Shown: positions 1 through 4,928 of the stretch, piece by piece | Layout: every line of letters starts with the position of its first letter | Numbering within the stretch: the first letter of the stretch is position 1 | DNA from: Alphaproteobacteria bacterium | GTDB taxonomy: Bacteria; Pseudomonadota; Alphaproteobacteria; SP197 | Assembly (NCBI GenBank): GCA_022822575.1 | Contig: JAJEBJ010000177.1 | Coordinates: 1-7,044, forward strand | Reading direction: 5' to 3' | DNA: 7,044 nt | Notes under the pieces: model-generated | Seen by the model: the letters and a program-made list of their open reading frames with translations, nothing else | Told to the model about the DNA's origin: nothing | Databases searched by the model: none | Made by a program: the position numbers and the translations under genes

Positions 1-1599
1 GGATTTCTCGAACCCCGCGTGAAGCACCTGATGCCCGATCCTCTCGGTATGGTCGACATGGCTGGCGCTGTCCGACGCATCGCGGATGCCGTCGAGGCGG
101 GCGAGACGATCGGTGTTTTCGGCGACTACGATGTCGACGGCGCCACGTCGACAGCCCTTCTCGTGCGTTACCTCGACTGCCTCGGCACGAAGACGGTGGT
201 TCATATTCCCGATCGCAGGAAGGAGGGATACGGGCCGAGCATCAATGCCATCGCGTCCCTGAAGGAGAGGGGTGCAGGTCCGGTGGTGACGGTGGATTGC
301 GGCATCACGGCACATGAGCCCCTGCGTCTCGCGCATCAGGCGGGAATCGATGTCATCGTGCTCGATCACCATCAGGTGACAGGCGAACTACCCCGCGCCA
401 CGGCACTGGTCAATCCGAACAGGTCCGACTGCAACAGCGGACTTGGTTACCTGGCAGCCGTTGGCGTGACATTCATGACCGTTGTCGCGATCAACAGGGA
501 ACTGCGTCAGCGGGGCCGGTTTGGTGACGGTTCCGAGCCCGATCTCATGCAGTGGCTCGATCTGGTGGCCCTGGGCACGCTCTGTGACAACGTGCCGCTT
601 ACCGGACTGAACAGGGCGCTGGTGCGTCAGGGGCTGAAGGTTCTGGGCCGTGGCGCCAATGAGGGGTTGTCGGCCCTTGGCCGTTCGGCCCGTCTGGCTG
701 AAGACCCGACAGCCCACCATGCGACGTTCGTGTTCGGGCCACGCATCAACGCCGGCGGCAGGATCGGCGACCCGGCACTGGGTGTGCGTCTCTTGACCTC
801 GCAGAACGAGGAAGAGGTGGCAGGCATTGCCGTCAGGCTGGATGACTGCAATGTCGAGCGTCGGCGCATAGAGAGAGATGTGCTCGAGGCCGCCATGAAA
901 CAGGCGGAGGAACTGGCGCCACGACACTGCTACGTGGTGTCGGGAAAGGACTGGCACCCCGGTGTCGTCGGCATCGTGGCGAGCAGACTGGTGGACCGCT
1001 TCTCCCGGCCTGCCGTGGTCATTTCCACCATCGATTCCCCTGGTACGGGATCGTGTCGCTCGGTCAGAGGCGTGAACATCGGCGCAGCGGTAGGGCGCGC
1101 GGTGGAGGAGGGCATTCTCGTCAGGGGTGGCGGCCATCCCGCTGCCGCGGGCCTGGCGGTCGAGGAAGGCAGGATCGCTGACCTCGCTGCCTTTCTCGAT
1201 GACCATCTGGCCCGGGAGATTGCATCGTTGCCGGATGTGCCCGAACTCGGGATTGACGGCGTTCTCACCGTTGCTGCCGTCAACGAGGAACTGATCCGTT
1301 GCATCGAGCGCGCCGGTCCCTTCGGCACCGGCAACGTCCAGCCGCGTTTTGCCATCAAGAATGCGCGCGTCAGCTGGGCGAAGCGGGTCGGGGAGCACCA
1401 TGTCCGGGTGACCGCCACGGATGCCGGCGGTGCGCGGCTCGATGCCATCGCATTCCGTGCCGCGGACGGCCCGTTGGGCAAGGCCCTGCTGACCAGCGAC
1501 GCCGGCGCCTTTCACCTTGCCGGACATCTGACCATCAACACCTGGCGCGGCAGGCAACGTCCGCAGCTGGTCATCGAGGACGCCGCCGTCGCCACCTGA
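1..1599 (+). CDS. recJ: RecJ single-stranded-DNA 5'-3' exonuclease, 5' end cut off by window edge
   Basis: RecJ degrades single-stranded DNA 5' to 3' in RecF-pathway recombination and mismatch and base-excision repair, in the cytoplasm. The reading frame is open from base 1 (GFLEPRVKHLMPDP, a typical RecJ N-terminal stretch), so the GTG at 19 is internal and roughly 60-70 residues are missing to the left. Visible motifs in order: GDYDVDG at 121-141, VDCG with Asp at 295, the DHH motif at 364-372, CDNVPLTG with Asp at 586 (these Asp and His residues are the metal ligands of DHH phosphoesterases), FGPRINAGGR near 735-765, WHPGVVGIVASRL near 952-990 and the DHHA1 signature GGGHP at 1126-1140. 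The remainder (about 1260-1596) is the OB-fold-like C-terminal domain ending in NTWRGRQRPQLVIED. 532 codons are present, against about 580-600 for a full protein. All catalytic motifs are intact, so it looks functional. A tRNA-Glu gene follows 59 bases after the TGA stop. Confidence 0.97.
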   Translation, partial: GFLEPRVKHLMPDPLGMVDMAGAVRRIADAVEAGETIGVFGDYDVDGATSTALLVRYLDCLGTKTVVHIPDRRKEGYGPSINAIASLKERGAGPVVTVDCGITAHEPLRLAHQAGIDVIVLDHHQVTGELPRATALVNPNRSDCNSGLGYLAAVGVTFMTVVAINRELRQRGRFGDGSEPDLMQWLDLVALGTLCDNVPLTGLNRALVRQGLKVLGRGANEGLSALGRSARLAEDPTAHHATFVFGPRINAGGRIGDPALGVRLLTSQNEEEVAGIAVRLDDCNVERRRIERDVLEAAMKQAEELAPRHCYVVSGKDWHPGVVGIVASRLVDRFSRPAVVISTIDSPGTGSCRSVRGVNIGAAVGRAVEEGILVRGGGHPAAAGLAVEEGRIADLAAFLDDHLAREIASLPDVPELGIDGVLTVAAVNEELIRCIERAGPFGTGNVQPRFAIKNARVSWAKRVGEHHVRVTATDAGGARLDAIAFRAADGPLGKALLTSDAGAFHLAGHLTINTWRGRQRPQLVIEDAAVAT

Positions 1600-1613
1600 C
1601 ATTCATACGCCGC

Positions 1614-1642
1614 TTGAATTTGTCGAGACGGGCCGCTATCTC
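1614..1642 (+). promoter_or_regulatory. candidate promoter for tRNA-Glu
   Basis: TTGAAT (1614-1619) and TATCTC (1637-1642) are separated by 17 bases. They resemble sigma-70 -35 and -10 boxes (4 of 6 and 3 of 6 consensus matches) and would start transcription about 10 bases before the tRNA. The placement is good but the -10 match is weak; the tRNA could also be read through from recJ. Confidence 0.35.
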
Positions 1643-1658
1643 AACATCTGGTCTGGGC

Positions 1659-1733
1659 GACCCCTTCGTCTAGAGGTTAGGACACAACCCTTTCACGGTT
1701 GAGACAGGGGTTCGATTCCCCTAGGGGTCACCA
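1659..1733 (+). tRNA. tRNA-Glu (anticodon TTC)
   Basis: This is a complete cloverleaf of 75 nt including an encoded CCA. The acceptor stem GACCCCT (1659-1665) pairs with AGGGGTC (1723-1729), the discriminator is A1730 and CCA is 1731-1733. The anticodon stem CAACC/GGTTG (1685-1689 and 1697-1701) encloses loop CTTTCAC, with anticodon TTC at 1692-1694. The T arm is AGGGG-TTCGATT-CCCCT (1706-1722). It decodes GAA and GAG. It stands 59 bases after recJ on the same strand. A T-rich stretch follows (1734-1750), but no clear terminator hairpin is visible. Confidence 0.97.
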
Positions 1734-1857
1734 TTTGTAGTTGTTTTCAATAGGTTAGAAAGATTGCGCCGCCTCCCCGTCCACTGAGATGCGGTGGGAA
1801 CCGTTCTGCAGCGCCTCCTCTCTTGCAGTCCGCGCTGGTCTGGCTTTCCGGTTTTCC

Positions 1858-1896
1858 TGGCGACCACAAGGGGAATCGAACCTCTGAGATGTGGTC
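1858..1896 (-). other. tRNA-like minihelix (acceptor stem + T arm + CCA), no D or anticodon arm
   Basis: Read on the minus strand, GACCACA (1896-1890) is followed by a 4-base linker TCTC and a T arm AGAGG-TTCGATT-CCCCT (1885-1869). Then come TGTGGTC (1868-1862), a single G and CCA (1860-1858). The two 7-base arms are perfectly complementary, and the T-stem has four Watson-Crick pairs and one A-C mismatch. The T arm matches that of the nearby tRNA-Glu at 16 of 17 bases, but the acceptor sequence differs and covaries on both sides. This is exactly the layout of a tRNA with the D and anticodon arms removed. It may be a decayed tRNA, a processing signal, or simply a stem-loop in the leader of the gene starting at 1986 (the plus-strand RNA also folds, with one G-U pair). 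It cannot decode anything. Confidence 0.5.
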
Positions 1897-1924
1897 GAAA
1901 CCGTGCGACACGTCATGATCTTCG

Positions 1925-1955
1925 CCCGGAACCGGCATCAGGCGCGTGTTCCGGG
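1925..1955. repeat. 8-bp inverted repeat upstream of the deoxyribosyltransferase gene
   Basis: CCCGGAAC (1925-1932) and GTTCCGGG (1948-1955) are perfect inverted repeats around a 15-base loop. They end 20 bases before the GGAGG ribosome-binding site of the gene at 1986. There is no T-run on either side, so it does not look like an intrinsic terminator. It could be a leader hairpin or an operator. Confidence 0.4.
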
Positions 1956-1985
1956 AGGAGTGGTGCGCCGAGACGGAGGAAGGGC

Positions 1986-2477
1986 ATGAATGCGAGACCG
2001 ACTCTTTATCTCGCGAATCCATACGGCTTTTCGGCATCTTTGAAGAACGGTCCCCTGCGTGATCTGTGCCGGCGACTCGAGGCGCTGGGCGCCGAGGTGT
2101 GGGAGCCCTTCGAGTCGATTGAAAACCGTGACCGCACTGCTCCGCAGTGGGCATGGCGGATCGCCCGCAGCGATGCCAGGGGCGTCAGGGACGCTGACGG
2201 CGTCTTCGCCGTTGTCAACGGCTGTCCGCCGGACGAAGGCGTGATGGTCGAAGTCGGCCTGGCGATCGCCTGGCAGAAACCACTCTTCCTGTTCCGCGAC
2301 GATTTTCGCCGCTGTTCGGACAGCGAGGACTATCCTCTCAACCTGATGCTCTTCGCCGGTTACTCTGCTGAAGGCTGGCGGGATTACTGGTACGACTCCG
2401 TCGAGGAACTTGATCATCCGGAAAAGGCCCTGGTGCGCTGGCTCCACGGCGAGGACATGCGGTTGCTCGAGGTTTGA
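1986..2477 (+). CDS. nucleoside 2-deoxyribosyltransferase-family protein
   Basis: 163 aa, cytoplasmic. Family members (PF05014 type) move or hydrolyse the 2-deoxyribosyl group of nucleosides and related N-glycosides in salvage or damaged-nucleotide cleanup. The sequence shows the N-terminal strand and loop TLYLANPYGFS (6-16), a DADGVFAVVNG segment (69-79) and PDEGVMVEVGLAIAWQKP (82-99). In the last, Asp83 and Glu89 match the family pattern D-x-G-x-x-x-E-x-G, and Glu89 is the expected catalytic nucleophile. The C-terminal YPLNLMLF (116-123) also fits. ATG 1986 was chosen because GGAGG at 1975-1979 lies 6 bases upstream and the homology begins there; the frame stays open further left but that extension is not protein-like. 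Gfa1 starts 30 bases after the stop, suggesting co-transcription. The last 17 codons have a degraded duplicate at 3112-3165. The substrate is unknown. Confidence 0.85.
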   Translation: MNARPTLYLANPYGFSASLKNGPLRDLCRRLEALGAEVWEPFESIENRDRTAPQWAWRIARSDARGVRDADGVFAVVNGCPPDEGVMVEVGLAIAWQKPLFLFRDDFRRCSDSEDYPLNLMLFAGYSAEGWRDYWYDSVEELDHPEKALVRWLHGEDMRLLEV

Positions 2478-2507
2478 TCGTCGCCGGGTCGCAGGGAGAG
2501 GATGCCG

Positions 2508-2978
2508 ATGGGCGGAACATTATCGGGCGGTTGCCTTTGCGGGGCCATGCGCTACGAGATTTCAGGGGAGCCGAGGTTCTCGCCACTGTGTCACTGTCGC
2601 ATGTGCCAGAGGTGGACCGGCAGCGCCATGCTGGCCACGGTGGCCTTCGATCGCGATGCGGTCGTGTTCACGAAAGGCGAGCCCAGGGTCTACTGGTCGT
2701 CTGACGTCAGCGAACGGGGATTCTGCCCGGAGTGTGGCAGTTCGCTGTTCACGCGCTACGCGTCGGGAGGGGCTTTCGATGGAATCATCTTCGTCGCCCT
2801 GGGGACTTTCGACGATCCGGAGTGTGTCCGGCCGGACGTCCACTACGGGGCCGAGGCGGAACTCTCCTGGATGCGGCGCGAGGACGGCCTCGCACGCGTT
2901 CGCATCGATGTCGACGATCCCGGTGAGCAGAATGCGCTCTTTGAGCGCCTGGTGGAGGCCTCCGGCAAGTTGGGCTGA
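2508..2978 (+). CDS. GFA-family zinc protein, copy 1 (Gfa1)
   Basis: 156 aa. It belongs to the GFA / CENP-V fold (glutathione-dependent formaldehyde-activating enzyme-like), a small zinc-binding beta fold. The family cysteines are all present: CxC at Cys9 and Cys11, CHCxxC at Cys28, Cys30 and Cys33, and FCxxCG at Cys73 and Cys76. The founding member, Gfa of Paracoccus, was described as promoting S-hydroxymethylglutathione formation, but most relatives have no proven activity, so the reaction here is inferred. Two ATGs compete. AGGGAG (2493-2498) sits 9 bases before ATG 2508 and only 3 before ATG 2502, and 2508 also matches the start of copy 2 better. The protein is about 90% identical by eye to copy 2 over its core. 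The stop TGA at 2976-2978 aligns with a TGC codon in copy 2. Confidence 0.88.
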   Translation: MGGTLSGGCLCGAMRYEISGEPRFSPLCHCRMCQRWTGSAMLATVAFDRDAVVFTKGEPRVYWSSDVSERGFCPECGSSLFTRYASGGAFDGIIFVALGTFDDPECVRPDVHYGAEAELSWMRREDGLARVRIDVDDPGEQNALFERLVEASGKLG

Positions 2979-3024
2979 AATCCGATTGAAGGCGGAAGGT
3001 GACGGGGATGTGGGAGAAAACGCC

Positions 3025-3108
3025 ATGTTGAATTACGCGCCATGAGCCAACAGAAGCGAGGTGATTCACCGGGTTTTGAATGAATCGGCGGTGTCACGTA
3101 TCAATTCA
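3025..3108 (+). pseudogene. 5' fragment of the Rieske oxygenase gene
   Basis: ATG at 3025 begins MLNYAP and then hits TGA (3043-3045). Read through that stop, the frame gives ANRSEVIHRVLNESAVSR, which aligns residue by residue with codons 7-24 of the intact Rieske gene at 3744 (SVDSGEMVHRVLDESAVAR). The stop arose where the intact gene has TCA (Ser7), a single-base change. GGGAG of the ribosome-binding site is retained at 3012-3016. Similarity ends near 3108, where the fragment abuts a piece of the deoxyribosyltransferase 3' end. It is a leftover of the tandem duplication and not expected to make a functional protein. Confidence 0.8.
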
Positions 3109-3111
3109 TCG

Positions 3112-3165
3112 ATGGCCCTGATGCACCGGCTCCAGGGTGAGGACGCACTGTCATTTGAGTCGTGA
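3112..3165 (+). pseudogene. 3' fragment of the deoxyribosyltransferase gene
   Basis: The frame here reads ALMHRLQGEDALSFES and then TGA at 3163-3165. It aligns with the C-terminus of the gene at 1986-2477 (ALVRWLHGEDMRLLEV, stop). The DNA also matches, for example GCCCTG followed by a shared GGCTCCA and GAGGAC. It is fused in frame to the Rieske 5' fragment, marking the joint of the tandem duplication. No start or ribosome-binding site belongs to it. Confidence 0.7.
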
Positions 3166-3199
3166 TCGCTGCGGGACCGACACGGGGAGAATTCGAACC

Positions 3200-3685
3200 A
3201 TGAGCGAAGTGGCACAGGGCGGTGGTTGCCTGTGCGGGGCCGTGCGCTACGAGATTTCAGGAGAGCCGAGGTTCTCGCCTCTGTGTCACTGTCGCATGTG
3301 CCAGAGATGGACCGGCAGCGCCATGCTGGCCACGGTGGCCTTCGATCGCGATGCGGTCGTGTTCACGAAAGGCGAGCCCAGGGTCTACTGGTCGTCTGCC
3401 GTCAGTGAACGGGGGTTCTGCCTGAACTGTGGCAGTTCGCTGTTCACGCGCTACACGTCGGGAGGAGCCATCGATCACATCATCTCCATCGGACTTGGGA
3501 CCCTCGATGATCCCGAGTGCGTCCGGCCGGACGTCCACTACGGGGCTGAGGCGGAACTCTCCTGGATGCGGCGCGAGGACGGTCTCGCTCGCATTCACAT
3601 CGATGTTGACGATCCAGGCGACCAAAATGCTCTGTTCGAACGCCTGTTGGCGGTCTCCGCCGGAGCGAGCTGCAATCCATGTTGA
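3200..3685 (+). CDS. GFA-family zinc protein, copy 2 (Gfa2)
   Basis: 161 aa, a paralogue of the preceding GFA gene made by tandem duplication. All seven family cysteines are kept: Cys10 and Cys12 (CxC), Cys29, Cys31 and Cys34 (CHCxxC), Cys74 and Cys77 (FCxxCG). Differences from copy 1 cluster around the second zinc motif (CPEC versus CLNC) and in the segment just after it (AFDGIIFVALG versus AIDHIISIGLG), so the pocket may have shifted. ATG 3200 was chosen because GGGGAG (3184-3189) lies 10 bases upstream; a GTG at 3137 in the same frame lies in duplication debris and has no support. Its stop is four codons later than that of copy 1 because TGA became TGC. The Rieske gene begins 58 bases downstream on the same strand, and its product could supply formaldehyde if it is a demethylase (inference). 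Confidence 0.88.
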   Translation: MSEVAQGGGCLCGAVRYEISGEPRFSPLCHCRMCQRWTGSAMLATVAFDRDAVVFTKGEPRVYWSSAVSERGFCLNCGSSLFTRYTSGGAIDHIISIGLGTLDDPECVRPDVHYGAEAELSWMRREDGLARIHIDVDDPGDQNALFERLLAVSAGASCNPC

Positions 3686-3743
3686 AGGCAGAAGGTGACG
3701 GGGATTATCCTTCGGGGTCGTCGGGGATGCGGGAGATGACGCC

Positions 3744-4919
3744 ATGTTGAATCACGCGCCATCAGTTGACAGCGGTGAGATGGTTCACCGGGTTCTGGAC
3801 GAATCGGCGGTCGCGCGGTTCCGATCGGCAACTCGTGACGGCAGTGGTCTTCCCAACGAGTGCTACACCAGCCCTGAATGGTTGAAGGCGGAGAACGAGA
3901 GAATCTTTGCTCGCACCTGGATGCTCGCCGGTTTCTGTCACGATGTGCCGCAACCGGGCGACGTGTCTCCGGTCGAGATGGCGGGCATGCCGCTCATCAT
4001 CGTGCGCGATCACGACGGCATGATCAGGGTTTTTCACAATGTCTGCCGACATCGTGGAGCGGTCGTGGTGGCCAAGCCGTGCCAGCGCCAGTCGGTCCTG
4101 ACCTGCCCGTACCATTCCTGGGTCTACGGCCTCGACGGCAGCCTGCGCATGCGTCCGCACTTCTTCGGCGGTGGCCGTCATGACACGGACCCCGGAGAGG
4201 ACGCTCCAGGCCTCGTTCCGGTGCGCCATGCCGTCTGGCATGACCTCGTCTTCGTCAACATCTCGGGCGATGCGCCGGAGTTCGAGGATCACTGGGAACC
4301 GTTCGCCCGTCGCACGAAGGACTACGATTTCGGTGCCCTGCGCTACGCCACGACACTGGATTTCGACGTCAAGGGGAACTGGAAGCTCATCTATGAGAAC
4401 TTCTATGACGCCTACCATGTGCCAACGGTCCACCCCAAGCTGGAAGTCTTCACGCCACTCGACACCAGGGTGGCGGTCGATACCGAGGGGCCCTGGTTTC
4501 ACAACACCTCGATGATCCAGGAGCCCCAGCCGGGACGCGGCGTCGGCATGCCCATGTATCCGGGTCTTGACAGCAAGGGGCAACGTACCGAGTGGTATTT
4601 CCATCTCTTCCCGACGACGGCCATCCAGATCTGGCCCGACCAGCTCGCCATCTTCCAGCTCCACGCCCTGGCGCCGGACAGGACCATGGAGCACATCCAC
4701 ATGTACTTTGTCGGTGATGCCGCGACCGACGAGACTCACGCCGGGTATCGTCAGGACGTCTACGACATGTGGAACGAGCTCAACACGGAAGATTTCGAGA
4801 TCGTCGAGAACATGCAGGGAGCAAGGACGTCACCGGGATTCGATGGCGGTGTCCTGTCGCCCTACTGGGATCCGGCGACCCAGCACTTCGCGAGACTCGT
4901 GACGGACTTCATGCACTGA
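3744..4919 (+). CDS. Rieske non-heme iron oxygenase, alpha (catalytic) subunit
   Basis: 391 aa, soluble. Such proteins use electrons from a reductase or ferredoxin and O2 to hydroxylate, or oxidatively demethylate, small molecules. The Rieske [2Fe-2S] motif is CRH at 101-103 and CPYH at 121-124 (Cys101, His103, Cys121, His124). The mononuclear iron site is in NWKLIYENFYDAYHVPTVHP (212-231): His225 and His230 with bridging Asp222, and Asp350 in NTEDFEIVENMQ as the likely third ligand. Spacing matches naphthalene dioxygenase (D-x-x-H-x4-H). The start ATG 3744 has GGGAG at 3731-3735, 8 bases upstream. Overall shape recalls the CntA/GbcA-type and phenylpropionate-type single-component alpha subunits, but the substrate is not readable. 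No reductase or beta subunit lies nearby. The gene ends 9 bases from the convergent M24 gene. Confidence 0.93.
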   Translation: MLNHAPSVDSGEMVHRVLDESAVARFRSATRDGSGLPNECYTSPEWLKAENERIFARTWMLAGFCHDVPQPGDVSPVEMAGMPLIIVRDHDGMIRVFHNVCRHRGAVVVAKPCQRQSVLTCPYHSWVYGLDGSLRMRPHFFGGGRHDTDPGEDAPGLVPVRHAVWHDLVFVNISGDAPEFEDHWEPFARRTKDYDFGALRYATTLDFDVKGNWKLIYENFYDAYHVPTVHPKLEVFTPLDTRVAVDTEGPWFHNTSMIQEPQPGRGVGMPMYPGLDSKGQRTEWYFHLFPTTAIQIWPDQLAIFQLHALAPDRTMEHIHMYFVGDAATDETHAGYRQDVYDMWNELNTEDFEIVENMQGARTSPGFDGGVLSPYWDPATQHFARLVTDFMH

Positions 4920-4928
4920 ACCGACAGG

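Larger units (their letters stand above)
2426..3108 (+). repeat. tandem duplication, unit 1
   Basis: This stretch aligns in order with 3112 to about 3827. It contains the last 17 codons of the deoxyribosyltransferase gene, Gfa1 and a broken 5' end of the Rieske gene. The offset between units is 688 bases at the left end, 695 in the GFA gene and 719 at the Rieske ATG, the changes reflecting small indels. The right edge is blurred by divergence and was placed where codon similarity to the Rieske start fades. Confidence 0.8.
3112..3827 (+). repeat. tandem duplication, unit 2
   Basis: This is the second copy of the unit at 2426-3108: a degraded deoxyribosyltransferase 3' end, Gfa2, and the first 28 or so codons of the intact Rieske gene. 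It carries a 23-base insertion relative to unit 1 between Gfa2 and the Rieske ATG, flanked by CGGGGAT repeats at 3699-3705 and 3722-3728. A 91-base stretch inside the GFA genes (2613-2703 and 3308-3398) is identical in both units. Confidence 0.8.

Noticed and set aside
388..1602. Long open frame on the minus strand (404 codons) under recJ
   Set aside because: It lies wholly antisense to recJ with its intact motifs, has low-complexity shadow composition and resembles no family.
1659..1896. tRNA-Glu and the tRNA-like stem as attL/attR of an excised element
   Set aside because: Attachment repeats from a tRNA should be direct repeats; here the second copy is inverted, its acceptor differs, and nothing mobile lies between.
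1794..1985. Upstream extension of the deoxyribosyltransferase frame by 64 codons
   Set aside because: The extension crosses the tRNA-like stem and the hairpin, is not protein-like, and a good GGAGG site precedes ATG 1986.
3137..3199. GTG start giving Gfa2 a 21-residue N-terminal extension
   Set aside because: These codons fall in the duplication debris read in a different frame from the NDT-derived piece; ATG 3200 has its own ribosome-binding site and matches the start of copy 1.
3762..4739. 325-codon minus-strand frame under the Rieske gene
   Set aside because: It is a shadow of the Rieske oxygenase, whose metal-site motifs are on the plus strand; the antisense product has no recognisable domain.
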